Assembly: GCF_013410955.1 (NCBI RefSeq)
Contig: NZ_JACCCG010000002.1
Coordinates: 248,001-312,000 of the forward strand
DNA: 64,000 nt
Origin: Microbacterium sp. AK009
GTDB lineage: Bacteria > Actinomycetota > Actinomycetes > Actinomycetales > Microbacteriaceae
Direction of reading: 5' to 3'
Position 1 is the stretch's first letter. The number at the start of each line of letters is the position of its first letter. Of this stretch, positions 24,415 through 34,626 are shown piece after piece. The notes beneath the pieces were generated by a model. That model was given only the letters and a program-made list of their open reading frames with translations. It did not search any database and had not been told where the DNA came from. Made by a program: the position numbers and the translations under genes.

Positions 24415-25833
24415 TCAGCCGACGCTGCCTTCCATGCCCATCTCGATGAGCTTGTTCAGTTCCATCGCGTACTCCATCGGCAGTTCTCGCGCGATGGGCT
24501 CGATGAACCCGCGGACGATCATGGCCATCGCCTCGTCCTCCGGAAGCCCACGGCTCATGAGGTAGAAGAGCTGCTCCTCGCTGACCTTCGACACCGTCGC
24601 CTCGTGACCGAGCTGCACGTCGTCGACGCGGATGTCGATCGCCGGGTAGGTGTCGGATCGTGAGATGGTGTCGACCAGGAGCGCGTCGCATCGGACGGTG
24701 TTGGCCGAGTGATGCGCGTTGGCATCGACCCGCACCTCGCCGCGGTAGCCGGCGCGACCGCCGCCCCGGGCGATCGACTTCGACACGATCGAAGACTGCG
24801 TGTACGGCGCCATGTGGATCATCTTCGCGCCGGCGTCCTGGTGCTGGCCGGGACCGGCGAACGCGACCGAGAGCGTCTCGCCCTTCGCGTGCTCGCCCAC
24901 CAGGAAGATCGACGGGTACTTCATCGTCACCTTCGAGCCGATATTGCCGTCGACCCACTCCATCGTCGCGCCCTCATGGGCGACGGCGCGCTTGGTGACG
25001 AGGTTGTAGACGTTGTTCGACCAGTTCTGGATCGTGGTGTACCGCACGCGGGCGTTCTTCTTCACGATGATCTCGACCACGGCCGAGTGGAGGGAGTCGC
25101 TCTTGTAGATCGGCGCGGTGCAGCCCTCGATGTAGTGGACGTACGAGCCCTCGTCGGCGATGATCAGGGTCCGCTCGAACTGACCCATGTTCTCGGTGTT
25201 GATCCGGAAATACGCCTGCAGCGGGATGTCGACGTGCACCCCCTTGGGGACGTAGACGAACGAGCCTCCCGACCACACCGCGGTGTTCAGGGCGGCGAAC
25301 TTGTTGTCACCGGCGGGGATCACGGTGCCGAAGTACTCCTCGAAGAACTCCGGGTGCTCCCGCAGCGCGGTGTCGGTGTCCATGAAGATGACACCCTGGC
25401 GCTCCAGGTCCTCCTGGATCTGGTGGTAGACCACCTCGGACTCATACTGGGCCGCGACCCCGGCGACCAGACGTGCCCGCTCCGCCTCGGGGATCCCGAG
25501 ACGCTCATAGGTGTTCTTGATGTCCTCGGGAAGGTCCTCCCAGGACTGCGCCTGCTTCTCGGTCGAGCGCACAAAGTACTTGATGTTGTCGAAGTCGATC
25601 TCCGACAGGTCGGCGCCCCAGGTGGGCATGGGCTTGCGCCCGAACAGCTGATACCCCTTCAGGCGGTTCTTCAGCATCCATTCGGGTTCGCTCTTCATCG
25701 CGGAGATGTCACGCACCACCGCCTCACTGATGCCACGACGGGCGCTGGCTCCGGCGGCGTCTGCGTCGTGCCATCCGAATTCGTACACCCCCAGGCCTTC
25801 GAGCTCCGGGCGATCGATCAGTACATCCGACAT
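24415..25833 (-). CDS. sufB: Fe-S cluster assembly protein SufB
   Basis: The main scaffold subunit, 472 residues, a normal length. It shows the SufB-specific stretches [18 protein letters not shown] near the start, [20 protein letters not shown], and a central beta-helix with [12 protein letters not shown] (the cysteine thought to take up sulfur), then [20 protein letters not shown] at the end. The ATG at 25833 has a GAGGAG ribosome binding site eight to thirteen bases upstream. It is the first suf gene; unlike many actinobacterial operons there is no sufR repressor gene ahead of it. An inverted repeat lies 29-50 bases upstream. Confidence 0.97.
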   Translation of the reverse strand: MSDVLIDRPELEGLGVYEFGWHDADAAGASARRGISEAVVRDISAMKSEPEWMLKNRLKGYQLFGRKPMPTWGADLSEIDFDNIKYFVRSTEKQAQSWEDLPEDIKNTYERLGIPEAERARLVAGVAAQYESEVVYHQIQEDLERQGVIFMDTDTALREHPEFFEEYFGTVIPAGDNKFAALNTAVWSGGSFVYVPKGVHVDIPLQAYFRINTENMGQFERTLIIADEGSYVHYIEGCTAPIYKSDSLHSAVVEIIVKKNARVRYTTIQNWSNNVYNLVTKRAVAHEGATMEWVDGNIGSKVTMKYPSIFLVGEHAKGETLSVAFAGPGQHQDAGAKMIHMAPYTQSSIVSKSIARGGGRAGYRGEVRVDANAHHSANTVRCDALLVDTISRSDTYPAIDIRVDDVQLGHEATVSKVSEEQLFYLMSRGLPEDEAMAMIVRGFIEPIARELPMEYAMELNKLIEMGMEGSVG

Positions 25834-26074
25834 CGTCACACTCTCCTCTAGGGGCCCCAACGAATGTCTCCGTTCCGACATTCCCGCTTCCTCGGGGGAG
25901 AAAACGGAAGGGGATGTCAAGGGCTGGGCCCTCTCCTGGCGTCGCGCTGGGCGCCTAAACTGTTCGGAAGGGGTTGCGCCCGACGGCGCGCGACCGAACC
26001 CCTCGATTCTACAGGTCCCGCCCTCGCCCCGGCCCGCGCCGGGCGTCAGGCGGCATCCGACCCAGGAGGTCCCC
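25834..26074. promoter_or_regulatory. Divergent control region between sufB and ctaA, with an inverted repeat
   Basis: The region holds a perfect seven-base inverted repeat with an eight-base spacer (GAATGTC at 25862-25868 and GACATTC at 25877-25883) in the sufB leader or promoter. A perfect TTGACA occurs on the minus strand (25920-25915) but no good -10 follows at 16-18 bases. On the plus strand TAAACT (25956-25961) is a possible -10 for ctaA, whose ATG at 26075 has AGGAGG. Confidence 0.35.
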
Positions 26075-27223
26075 ATGTCCGCGCCCGCGCTCGTTCCCCC
26101 ACGTCCGCGCCGGCCGGCGAACGGGATCAGTCGGCCGCTGCGCGTCTTCGCGTGGCTGTCCTTCCTCGCCGAAGTCCTCATCATCGGCACGGGCGGGGCC
26201 GTGCGGTTGACCGGTTCGGGGCTCGGCTGCCCCACCTGGCCGCGCTGCACCGCGGAATCGATCGTCCCCACCCCCGAGATGGGGATCCACGGCGTGATCG
26301 AGTTCGGGAACCGGACACTCACCGGCCTCGTCGGCATCCTCGCACTCGCCGTGGTGCTCCTGATCGTGCTGCGCACCGGCGGCCGCAAGGCCCTCACCGC
26401 ATCTCTGTGGTTCGCGGCCGGCGGAATCCTGGGGGCCGCAGCCGTCCTCGCGCTCGGCGTCGCGCTGGATTTCCCGGCGGGACCGCTCGCCAACGGCGTC
26501 CTGCTCGCCGCGGTGATCGCGGCCGCTGTCCGCTCGGTGCGCACCACTCCGGCGAGACGAGACCTCGTGCTGCTCGCCTGGCTGGTGCTGATCGGCGTCG
26601 TCGCGCAGGCTCTCGTCGGGGGCATCACGGTGCTCACGGGCCTGAACCCGTTCATCGTCGGTTTCCACTACGTCGTCTCCGTCGTCCTCGTGTGCGTCAC
26701 CGCCGCCTTCCTCGCCCGGATGAACCGGCCCGAGCTGCCGCGCGAATCCGCCGTCCCCGTGTGGCTGCGATGGACGGCGCGCGGCGCGGTCGCCGCTCTC
26801 GTGGTCACGATCGTCTTCGGCATCCTGACCACCGGTGCCGGCCCGCACTCGGGTGACGCCGCCGCCGGCCGGAGCGGATTCGACGCCGAACTCCTCGAAC
26901 ACGTCCACGCCTGGCCGAGCTACGCGCTGTTCGCCCTGACGATCGCGCTGTTCGTCGGCGCCTGGCGACAGCGCGACCGGACCCCCCTCCTCGCGCGGTG
27001 GAGCATCGTCCTGCTCGGGGCGGAAGTGGTCCAGATCGCCGTGGGTCTCTTCCAGGCCCGGAACGGTCTGCCGATCCTCGCGGTGGGTGTCCACATGGTG
27101 CTCGCCGCTCTCACCGCCGCGGCCATGACCGCGGTGGTGCTGCACCTCACCCGGCCGGTCACCGACTCACCGATCCTCGACGTGCGTGCCGCGTCGGACG
27201 CCCGCGCCGGCGTCGGCGCCTGA
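26075..27223 (+). CDS. ctaA: Heme A synthase (COX15/CtaA)
   Basis: CtaA oxidises the C8 methyl of heme O to give heme A for cytochrome aa3 oxidase. The 382-residue protein has about eight helices and the four conserved heme-ligand histidine regions: [27 protein letters not shown] and GVHMVLAA. The extracytoplasmic cysteine pair is GCPTWPRC, placing it in the disulfide-containing class. The start is ATG 26075 with AGGAGG seven bases upstream; longer in-frame starts overlap the sufB promoter. The usual partner ctaB follows, but a nuclease-like gene lies between them. Confidence 0.95.
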   Translation: MSAPALVPPRPRRPANGISRPLRVFAWLSFLAEVLIIGTGGAVRLTGSGLGCPTWPRCTAESIVPTPEMGIHGVIEFGNRTLTGLVGILALAVVLLIVLRTGGRKALTASLWFAAGGILGAAAVLALGVALDFPAGPLANGVLLAAVIAAAVRSVRTTPARRDLVLLAWLVLIGVVAQALVGGITVLTGLNPFIVGFHYVVSVVLVCVTAAFLARMNRPELPRESAVPVWLRWTARGAVAALVVTIVFGILTTGAGPHSGDAAAGRSGFDAELLEHVHAWPSYALFALTIALFVGAWRQRDRTPLLARWSIVLLGAEVVQIAVGLFQARNGLPILAVGVHMVLAALTAAAMTAVVLHLTRPVTDSPILDVRAASDARAGVGA

Positions 27224-27420
27224 CGCCCTCCCCGGCTCCCAACGCCCCGCCCCGCAATCTCGCGCGCGGGCACGCCCCTTCCGCTTCGCGGGCGCGCTCC
27301 CTGTTCGTTCGCCCAGCGCTTCTTCCGTCCCTTCCTCGGCGATTCGCCGAACCTCGGACGCATCGGTCGAGGGCGACCGCGGGAAGGAAGATCTCCGCGT
27401 CAACGTGCGAGGTGCAGGCC

Positions 27421-28254
27421 CTACGCGATCGCGTCGAGGATCCGGCGCTGCACCGCAGGCCACTCCTCGAGCATCTCCGAGTACCCCACCCGGATGACGT
27501 GGTAGCCGAGGAGCATCAACTCGGCATCATGGGCGTTGTCCCGCGCCCGCTGGGCACCGACGTGGTGTCCTCCGTCGAGCTGGACCACCAGGCGGTCGCC
27601 GATGAGGAAGTCCACCGGACGGCCCGCGAGCCACACCTGCGGCGTGATCGGGATCGGCAACCAGCGGAGCCTGACGACGAAGAGCGTCTCGAGACCGGAG
27701 TCCGCGAACGGCCGCGCTTCGGCGAGCAGGCGGCGGGCAGCCGGCGGAAGGGGCGTTCGGGCCAGGACGGCGGGATCGACAAGACGCAGACGGAGCGCCG
27801 ATTCCCAGATCACAAGGGCTTGCTCGTGCGGGACGCACGACGCGACCAGGACGAGGGCATTCGGGAGCGGATCCACGAGGTCATCAGGATCTCGCTGCAC
27901 CACGGGTCGGGCCCAGTGCACAGTGGCACGGTCGGGCCGCGGGCCGGTGGCATGAGGTCCGCACGCGACGTGGCAGCGATCCTCGGTGAGCACCCAGAGC
28001 CCATACCGTCGGGCGGCGGTGACGCAGGTGAGGACGACGCCCCATCGGGCTGCGGCGACCAGTTCGACGTCGGCACCGGGCGCGGCAACCCAACCGCGAC
28101 GCAGCGGCTGCAGCAGTCCTTCGTCCCGCGCGGTCCTCAACGCGTGTCGGCTCACCCCTTCGTCCAGCAGGCGCGCGGTGCGCGCAACGCCCCCGAGAGC
28201 GACGAAGGTCTGGGCGAGGTGCTCGAGCTGGCGCGCCGTCTTGAGGGTTATCAC
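27421..28254 (-). CDS. DUF559/Vsr-like endonuclease-domain protein with AbiEi-type N-terminus
   Basis: The 277-residue protein joins an N-terminal helix-turn-helix of the AbiEi-antitoxin type (about 10-60, including GGVARTARLLDEGVSRHALRTA split over this span) to a C-terminal DUF559 domain (about 190-277). The latter shows VDFLIGDRLVVQLDGGHH, the D...(x)Q/E-x-D-G core of PD-(D/E)XK nucleases, then RARDNAHDAELMLLGYHVIRV. Many actinobacteria carry several such genes; their job is unknown and no toxin partner is seen. The start is GTG 28254. It lies between ctaA and ctaB, a pair often adjacent, and so looks like an insertion. Confidence 0.78.
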   Translation of the reverse strand: MITLKTARQLEHLAQTFVALGGVARTARLLDEGVSRHALRTARDEGLLQPLRRGWVAAPGADVELVAAARWGVVLTCVTAARRYGLWVLTEDRCHVACGPHATGPRPDRATVHWARPVVQRDPDDLVDPLPNALVLVASCVPHEQALVIWESALRLRLVDPAVLARTPLPPAARRLLAEARPFADSGLETLFVVRLRWLPIPITPQVWLAGRPVDFLIGDRLVVQLDGGHHVGAQRARDNAHDAELMLLGYHVIRVGYSEMLEEWPAVQRRILDAIA

Positions 28255-28528
28255 GGCTCGATGTTGCTCTGATCCCGGCGGCGAGATCAGGGACGCAGGC
28301 GGATCTGGGGACTGACGGGCGCACTCCTCCCCTGTGCAGGAATGGACGCGCGTGCAGCACTTGCGGTGATCTACCGTCCCTCGGTCGGATCCGCCTCGTC
28401 GAACCGTGGCACGCTCGATCCCCGCGACACCGACGCGCGGGCGCTGGTGCGAAACCGCACGGACGCGCCATCCAAGGTCGGCGCAACCGTGCGAGTCAGT
28501 CAGGCGCGCGCGAGACGGAACCCGCGGG
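28255..28528. other. Intergenic stretch between the DUF559 gene and ctaB
   Basis: 274 bases downstream of ctaB and upstream of the DUF559 gene. I see no open reading frame with a credible start, no clear hairpin and no convincing promoter here. Confidence 0.4.
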
Positions 28529-29455
28529 TCAGAAGGGCAGCAGCGGGTCGACGGCGATCGCGACGAAGAGCAGGGTGAGGTAGGAGATCGAGGCGTGGAA
28601 GACGCGCATCGGCCGGGGCTCGGTGCCGCGCACCGCGCGGTTGTACAGGCGGTGCGACTCGTAGATGAACCAGCCGCCGAACACGACGGCCGACACCGTG
28701 TAGACCAGCCCCATCCCGGCGACGGGGATCAGCAGCAGCGAACACGCCACCGTGGCCCAGGCGTAGAGGATCACCTGCAGCCCGACCTGCGACCCGGTGC
28801 GGGTGGCGCCGAGCATGGGGACATCGACGTCGGCGTAGTCGCCGCGATACTTCATCGACAGCGGCCAGTAGTGCGGCGGCGTCCACAGGAACACCAGCAG
28901 GAACAGCACGAAGGGCGTCCACGAGAGCGACCCGGTCACCGCGGTCCAGCCGATGAGCACCGGGAAGCAGCCGGCGATGCCGCCCCAGACGATGTTCTGC
29001 TCGGTGCGGCGCTTGAGGATCATCGTGTAGATCACGACGTAGAAGAAGATGGCACCCGCCGACAGACCGGCAGCCAGGACGTTGGTCGTCAGCAGGAGCC
29101 AGAGGGTGGATGCCACGGCGAGCGACCAGGCGAACACCAACGCGCCGCGCGGGGTGACCTCGCCCGTCACGAGGGGACGGTTCTCGGTGCGCTGCATATG
29201 GGCGTCGATGTCGCGGTCGAGGTACATGTTGAACGCCGCGGCCGATCCGGCGCTCAACGAGCCGCCGATGACGGTGGCCAGGACCAGCCAGAGATCGGGC
29301 AGGCCGTTCTGCGCGAGGATCATCACCGGGACGGTGGTGACGAGAAGCAGCTCGAGGACGCGAGGCTTGGTCAGCGCGATGTACGCGCGGACGGTGCGAC
29401 CCGGAGACGGGCGGTGGTGCGTGATCGCGCCACCGGCGGCCGTTGACATGTCCAT
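28529..29455 (-). CDS. ctaB: Heme O synthase (protoheme IX farnesyltransferase)
   Basis: CtaB adds a farnesyl group to heme B to give heme O, the substrate of CtaA. The 308-residue membrane protein of the UbiA family has about nine helices. The first prenyl-diphosphate/Mg site is NMYLDRDID (NxxxDxxxD) and the second motif region is [24 protein letters not shown] is also characteristic of CtaB. The ATG at 29455 follows a GGGGGA site; a TAGACT hexamer 36 bases further upstream may be its -10. The gene is divergent from the transketolase operon, a common arrangement in actinobacteria. Confidence 0.95.
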   Translation of the reverse strand: MDMSTAAGGAITHHRPSPGRTVRAYIALTKPRVLELLLVTTVPVMILAQNGLPDLWLVLATVIGGSLSAGSAAAFNMYLDRDIDAHMQRTENRPLVTGEVTPRGALVFAWSLAVASTLWLLLTTNVLAAGLSAGAIFFYVVIYTMILKRRTEQNIVWGGIAGCFPVLIGWTAVTGSLSWTPFVLFLLVFLWTPPHYWPLSMKYRGDYADVDVPMLGATRTGSQVGLQVILYAWATVACSLLLIPVAGMGLVYTVSAVVFGGWFIYESHRLYNRAVRGTEPRPMRVFHASISYLTLLFVAIAVDPLLPF

Positions 29456-29491
29456 CGTCCCCCGTTGCGAGCCTCGAGAAAGTCCCCCTCG

Positions 29492-29497
29492 AGTCTA
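29492..29497 (-). promoter_or_regulatory. Possible -10 for ctaB
   Basis: TAGACT on the minus strand, 36 bases before the ctaB ATG, giving a leader of about 30 bases that carries the GGGGGA ribosome binding site. Confidence 0.35.
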
Positions 29498-29609
29498 GGT
29501 CATGGCACGCGGACTCCGTCCCGCCGCAGGACCGGTAGCGCGATCGTCGAGAGATGTCAACGCCCGGCCACGACCTGTCACAGTCGCTCGCCCGGATGTG
29601 CCGCTTCGC

Positions 29610-29615
29610 TATGCT
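29610..29615 (+). promoter_or_regulatory. Possible -10 for the tkt operon
   Basis: TATGCT, 98 bases before the tkt GTG. No good -35 is visible at the usual spacing, so this is weak. Confidence 0.25.
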
Positions 29616-29713
29616 GAAGCCACACGCGCGCCCCGCGCCCAATCCCCCGAACCTCACCGGTCTTCGCCGTGGATTGCCCGGCGTCGGGACGCACCCTCGA
29701 GAAAGGCGGCCCG

Positions 29714-31819
29714 GTGTCGGAACTGCGGTGGGAAGAGATCGATCGGCGCGCGGTGGACACCGCCCGAGTCCTGGCGGCGGACGCCGTGGAGAAGGTCGGC
29801 AACGGTCATCCCGGCACCGCGATGAGCCTGGCCCCGGCGGCGTACCTCCTCTACCAGCGCGTGATGAACCACGACCCGGCCGAGACGCGCTGGCCCGGGC
29901 GTGACCGTTTCATCCTCTCCGCGGGCCACAGCTCGCTGACGCAGTACGTGCAGCTGTACCTCGGAGGCTTCGGACTCGAGCTCGACGACCTCAAGACGCT
30001 CCGGACCTGGGGGTCGAAGACCCCGGGCCACCCCGAGTTCGGTCACACCGACGGCGTGGAGATCACCACGGGTCCGCTCGGGCAGGGCCTGGCCTCGTCC
30101 GTCGGCTTCGCCTATGCGCAGCGATTCGAGCGCGGGCTGTTCGATCCCGAGACCCCGGCCGGCGAGTCCCCCTTCGACCACCACATCTACGTCATCGCCT
30201 CCGACGGCGACCTGCAGGAGGGCGTCACGTCCGAGGCGTCGTCGCTGGCCGGGCATCAGAACCTGGGCAACCTCGTCGTCATCTACGACTCCAACCAGAT
30301 CTCGATCGAGGACGACACCAACGTCGCCTTCACCGAGGACGTCGCGAAGCGGTACGAGTCGTACGGATGGCACGTCCAGACGGTCGACTGGAAGAAGACC
30401 GGTCAGTACGTGGAGGATGCCGCTGAGCTGTACGACGCGATCGAGCAGGCCAAGGGCGAAACCGACCGGCCGTCGATCATCATCCTGAAGACCATCATCG
30501 GGTGGCCCTCGCCGGGCAAGCAGAACACCGGCAAGATCCACGGCTCCGCGCTGGGCGCCGACGAACTGCGCGCCACCAAGGAGGTCCTCGGCTGGAACCC
30601 GGATGAGACCTTCGTGGTGCCGGACGACGTGCTCGCCCACACCCGGTCGCTCCGGGAGCGCGGCGCCGCGGCGCGCGCCGCGTGGCAGGAGAAGTTCGAC
30701 GCGTGGGCCGCCGCCCACCCCGACCGCAAGGCCCTCTGGGACCGCGTCCAGGCGCGCGAGCTGCCCGCCGACATCCGCGAGGCGCTGCCCGTGTTCGCCG
30801 CCGGCAAGGACGTCTCCACGCGCGCCGCCTCCGGTCAGGTCATCAACGCGCTGGCAGCACAGCTCCCCGAGCTGTGGGGCGGCTCGGCCGACCTCGCCGA
30901 ATCCAACCTCACCACGATCAAGGACGCGAAGTCCTTCATCCCCGAGGTGTGGTCCACGCACGAGTGGTCGGGCGACCCCTTCGGCCGGGTGCTCCACTTC
31001 GGCATCCGCGAGCACGCGATGGGCGCGATCGTCAACGGCATCGTGCTCCACGGGCCCACCCGCGCCTTCGGCGGCACCTTCCTCATCTTCAGCGACTACA
31101 TGCGCCCGTCGGTGCGGCTGGCCGCGCTGATGGACATCCCGTCGCTGTTCGTCTGGACCCACGACTCGATCGCCCTGGGCGAGGACGGTCCGACGCACCA
31201 GCCGATCGAGCAGCTCGCGGCGCTGCGCGCCATCCCGAACTTCACCCTCGTGCGCCCGGCCGACGCCAACGAGACGGCCGTGGTGTGGCTGGAGCTGCTC
31301 CGCCGCCACGCCGGGCCCGCGGGTCTCGCGCTGACGCGCCAGAACATCCCCGTGTTCGAGCGCGGCGACGGCGAGGCCTCGGGCGACACCCTCGCTTCGG
31401 CCGACGGCGCCGCACGCGGCGCCTACGTGCTGGCAGACGCTCCCGACGGACGCCCCGACGTCATCCTCATCGCGACGGGGTCCGAGGTGCAGCTGGCCGT
31501 GGCCGCACGCGAGACGCTGCGGAGCGAGGGCGTGAACGCCCGCGTCGTGTCGGCTCCGTCGCTGGAGTGGTTCGCCGAGCAGGACGAGGCCTACCGCGAG
31601 TCGGTGCTCCCCGCCGCCGTGACCGCACGGGTCTCGGTCGAGGCCGGCATCGCCCTCCCCTGGCGCGGCATCGTCGGCGATCGCGGACGCTCGGTGTCGA
31701 TCGAGCACTTCGGTGCGTCGGCCGACTACCAGACGCTGTTCGAGAAGTTCGGCATCACCGCCGAGGCCGTCGTCGAGGCGGCCCGCGAGACCATCGCCGC
31801 CACGACCGCCGCCCACTGA
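29714..31819 (+). CDS. tkt: Transketolase
   Basis: Transketolase moves two-carbon units between sugar phosphates in the non-oxidative pentose phosphate pathway, using thiamine diphosphate. The 701-residue length is normal. Landmarks are [15 protein letters not shown] near the N-terminus, the TPP-binding segment [28 protein letters not shown], and in the second domain [19 protein letters not shown] and the C-terminal GSEVQLAV. The GTG at 29714 has GAAAGG upstream. It heads an operon-like run tkt-tal-pgi-zwf-opcA-pgl. Confidence 0.97.
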   Translation: MSELRWEEIDRRAVDTARVLAADAVEKVGNGHPGTAMSLAPAAYLLYQRVMNHDPAETRWPGRDRFILSAGHSSLTQYVQLYLGGFGLELDDLKTLRTWGSKTPGHPEFGHTDGVEITTGPLGQGLASSVGFAYAQRFERGLFDPETPAGESPFDHHIYVIASDGDLQEGVTSEASSLAGHQNLGNLVVIYDSNQISIEDDTNVAFTEDVAKRYESYGWHVQTVDWKKTGQYVEDAAELYDAIEQAKGETDRPSIIILKTIIGWPSPGKQNTGKIHGSALGADELRATKEVLGWNPDETFVVPDDVLAHTRSLRERGAAARAAWQEKFDAWAAAHPDRKALWDRVQARELPADIREALPVFAAGKDVSTRAASGQVINALAAQLPELWGGSADLAESNLTTIKDAKSFIPEVWSTHEWSGDPFGRVLHFGIREHAMGAIVNGIVLHGPTRAFGGTFLIFSDYMRPSVRLAALMDIPSLFVWTHDSIALGEDGPTHQPIEQLAALRAIPNFTLVRPADANETAVVWLELLRRHAGPAGLALTRQNIPVFERGDGEASGDTLASADGAARGAYVLADAPDGRPDVILIATGSEVQLAVAARETLRSEGVNARVVSAPSLEWFAEQDEAYRESVLPAAVTARVSVEAGIALPWRGIVGDRGRSVSIEHFGASADYQTLFEKFGITAEAVVEAARETIAATTAAH

Positions 31820-31869
31820 TCCATCGAGCCACCGCGCTCTTGAGCCCCCGAGGCACTGAGGAGATCCTG

Positions 31870-33000
31870 ATGACCACCCCCACCGCACGTCTTGTCGAAG
31901 AGGGCGTCAGCATCTGGCTGGACGACCTGTCCCGCCAGCGCATCGAATCCGGCAACCTGGCCGGCCTGATCGACAGCCGCAACGTCAGCGGCGTCACCAC
32001 CAATCCGACGATCTTCGCCGGAGCCCTCGCCAAGGGCGAGGACTACGAGGCGCAGGTCACGGCGCTCTCCGACGACGGTGCGGACGTGGACCGCACCATC
32101 TTCGAGATCACGACGGATGACGTCCGCTCGGCCGCCGACATCCTGCGGCCGGTCTTCGACGCCACCGACGGGGTCGACGGGCGTGTCTCGATCGAGGTCT
32201 CCCCCGACCTCGCACACGACACCGCCGCGACCGTCGCGGAGGCGAAGAAGCTGTGGGCCCGGGTCGACCGCCCGAACGTCCACATCAAGATCCCCGCGAC
32301 CCTCGCCGGTCTTCCCGCGATCACCGAGGTGCTCGCGGAGGGGATCTCGGTCAACGTCACCCTGATCTTCAGCTTGGAGCGGTACGCCGCGGTCATCGAC
32401 GCCTACCTGTCGGGGATCGAGAAGGCGCGGGAGGCCGGACACGACATCTCCGCGATCCACTCCGTCGCGTCGTTCTTCGTCTCGCGCGTGGACACCGAGG
32501 TCGACAAGCGCCTCGAGTCGATCGGCACCGAGGAGGCGCGGGCGCTGAAGTCCCGTGCCGGCGTCGCCAACGCGCGCCTCGCCTACGAACTGTACGAGCG
32601 GGAGTTCGCCACCGATCGCGCGCAGGCGCTCGTCGAGGCCGGAGCCCGCGTCCAGCGCCCCCTGTGGGCGTCCACGGGCGTCAAGGATCCCGCCCTTCCC
32701 GACACCCTCTACGTCACCGAGCTCGTCGCGCCCGGCACCGTGAACACGATGCCGGAGAAGACGCTGGAGGCGACCTTCGACCACGGCGAGGTGACCGGCG
32801 ACACGGTCACCGGCAACTACGCCGACGCGCATGCGGTCTTCGATCAGCTGAAGGCCGTCGGCGTCGACTTCGACGACGTGACCGATGTCCTGGAGAAGGA
32901 GGGCGTGGAGAAGTTCATCGCCTCCTGGCACGAGCTGCAGGGAACCGTCGCGGCGGCTCTCGAGGCGGCGCCGGCCAGCGTCGAGGAGGCTGCCCAGTGA
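31870..33000 (+). CDS. tal: Transaldolase
   Basis: Transaldolase transfers dihydroxyacetone units between sugar phosphates. This is the 376-residue actinobacterial form. The Schiff-base lysine is K140 in [15 protein letters not shown]; other family motifs are [10 protein letters not shown] (40-49) and [11 protein letters not shown]. It follows tkt by 50 bases with a GAGGAG ribosome binding site. Its stop overlaps the start of pgi (GTGA), so expression of the two is coupled. Confidence 0.96.
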   Translation: MTTPTARLVEEGVSIWLDDLSRQRIESGNLAGLIDSRNVSGVTTNPTIFAGALAKGEDYEAQVTALSDDGADVDRTIFEITTDDVRSAADILRPVFDATDGVDGRVSIEVSPDLAHDTAATVAEAKKLWARVDRPNVHIKIPATLAGLPAITEVLAEGISVNVTLIFSLERYAAVIDAYLSGIEKAREAGHDISAIHSVASFFVSRVDTEVDKRLESIGTEEARALKSRAGVANARLAYELYEREFATDRAQALVEAGARVQRPLWASTGVKDPALPDTLYVTELVAPGTVNTMPEKTLEATFDHGEVTGDTVTGNYADAHAVFDQLKAVGVDFDDVTDVLEKEGVEKFIASWHELQGTVAAALEAAPASVEEAAQ

Positions 33001-34619
33001 GCTTCGACATCCACGTCTCCGGGCGTGTGAAGTCCGTCGTCGACGAGACGCTCCCCGGACTGGTCGCCAGTCTCGTCGCGTCGGGGATCACCGCCGGCGA
33101 CGCGTCGCTGTGGGGTCCGGATGCGGAGTCCGAAGCGTCCAAGCGCCTCGGCTGGGTCCAGGCGGTGTCGGTGTCGCGTCCGCTCGTCGCCGAGATCGTG
33201 GCGCTTCGCGACGAGCTGCGCTCGCGAGGGGTCACGCGGGTGGTCCTCGCGGGTATGGGCGGATCGTCCCTCGCCCCCGAGGTGATCGCCCAGACCTCCG
33301 GGGTGCCCCTCGTCATCCTCGACTCCACTGCTCCCGGTCAGGTGCTCGCTGCGATCGACGGCGACAGCGAGGCCGGTGGCCTCAGCCAGACCGTCCTCGT
33401 GGTGTCGTCGAAGTCCGGGTCGACGGTCGAAACCGACTCGGCGAAGCGCACATTTGAGGCAGCCTTCCGTGACCTCGGGATCGACCCGACCGAGCGGATC
33501 GTCATCGTCACCGACCCCGGCTCGCCGCTGGATCAGTCCGCGCGCGGCGGCGGCTACCGTGTGTTCAACGCCGACCCCGAGGTCGGTGGCCGCTACTCGG
33601 CGCTGACGGCCTTCGGGCTCGTGCCCGCGGGCCTCGCGGGTGTCGACATCGGCGAGCTCCTCGACGAGGCCGAAGCCACCCTCCTCGAGGTCGCCGTCGA
33701 CAGCCCCGAGAACCCCGCCCTCGTCCTCGCCGCGGCGATCGCGGGCGGAAACCCCCGTCGGGACAAGCTGGGTCTGGTCACCGACGGCACGCACATCGTC
33801 GGGCTCCCCGACTGGATCGAACAGCTCATCGCCGAATCGACCGGCAAGCAGGGCACCGGCATCCTTCCCGTCGTCCTCCTTCCGGTCTCGCCAGAGCTCG
33901 AATCCCGGCCGGCCGACCTGCAGATCGTGCGCCTGGTCGACGAGGCCGACGCCTTCCATCTCCGCGAGCGTCACGAGGGCGAGATCCTCGTCAGCGGTTC
34001 CCTCGGCGCCCAGTTCATGGTGTGGGAGTACGCCACGGCGATCGCCGGACGAATGCTGGGGATCAACCCCTTCGATCAGCCCGACGTGGAGTCGGCCAAG
34101 ACCGCCGCCCGCGGCCTGCTCGATGCCCGTCCCGAGCCCTCGGCACCCGCCTTCACGCTGGACGGCGTGGAGGTGCGGGTATCCGATCCTGCCCTCGCGG
34201 CTTCCGGGACCGTCGCCGGCGTGCTCGATGCCCTGTGGGCACAGCTCCCCGCCGACGGCTACGTCTCCATCCAGGCGTACGTCAACCGGCTCGATCTTCC
34301 GCAGCTCCAGGGTCTTCGTGAGCTCGTCGCCGCAGACTCCGGTCGCCCGACCACCTTCGGGTGGGGTCCGCGGTTCCTGCACTCCACGGGTCAGTACCAC
34401 AAGGGCGGCCCGGCCACGGGCGTGTACCTGCAGATCCTCGAGCAGACCGATGTCGACCTCGAGATCCCCGGTCGCCCCTTCACCTTCGGCCAGCTGATCC
34501 AGGCTCAGGCCGCCGGTGACGCCAGCGTCCTGGCCGACGGCCACGGCCGTCCGGTCGTGACACTGACGCTCACCGACCCGCAGGCCGAGGTCCTCGCCCT
34601 GTTCGAAGCCGCCCAGTAG
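32997..34619 (+). CDS. pgi: Glucose-6-phosphate isomerase
   Basis: The enzyme interconverts glucose-6-phosphate and fructose-6-phosphate. The 540-residue protein belongs to the SIS-fold family: [15 protein letters not shown] near residue 85, [15 protein letters not shown] near 140, and a C-terminal half with [20 protein letters not shown] and [13 protein letters not shown]. It is the divergent actinobacterial type found between tal and zwf, sometimes annotated only as a Pgi-related protein. It starts at GTG inside the stop of tal and ends seven bases before zwf. Confidence 0.93.
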   Translation: MSFDIHVSGRVKSVVDETLPGLVASLVASGITAGDASLWGPDAESEASKRLGWVQAVSVSRPLVAEIVALRDELRSRGVTRVVLAGMGGSSLAPEVIAQTSGVPLVILDSTAPGQVLAAIDGDSEAGGLSQTVLVVSSKSGSTVETDSAKRTFEAAFRDLGIDPTERIVIVTDPGSPLDQSARGGGYRVFNADPEVGGRYSALTAFGLVPAGLAGVDIGELLDEAEATLLEVAVDSPENPALVLAAAIAGGNPRRDKLGLVTDGTHIVGLPDWIEQLIAESTGKQGTGILPVVLLPVSPELESRPADLQIVRLVDEADAFHLRERHEGEILVSGSLGAQFMVWEYATAIAGRMLGINPFDQPDVESAKTAARGLLDARPEPSAPAFTLDGVEVRVSDPALAASGTVAGVLDALWAQLPADGYVSIQAYVNRLDLPQLQGLRELVAADSGRPTTFGWGPRFLHSTGQYHKGGPATGVYLQILEQTDVDLEIPGRPFTFGQLIQAQAAGDASVLADGHGRPVVTLTLTDPQAEVLALFEAAQ

Positions 34620-34626
34620 GACGTTG

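Noticed and set aside
25892..25920. sufB promoter from the perfect TTGACA on the minus strand
   Set aside because: The sequence 16-18 bases downstream is CCCCGA-like with no A/T, so the pair is not a credible promoter.
24415..26655. A 746-residue version of SufB with a long N-terminal extension
   Set aside because: The extension crosses the sufB promoter region and the start of ctaA on the other strand and has no SufB similarity; ATG 25833 has a proper ribosome binding site.
27224..27420. Terminator or small gene after ctaA
   Set aside because: Only weak GC-rich inverted repeats and no frame with a credible start and ribosome binding site are present.
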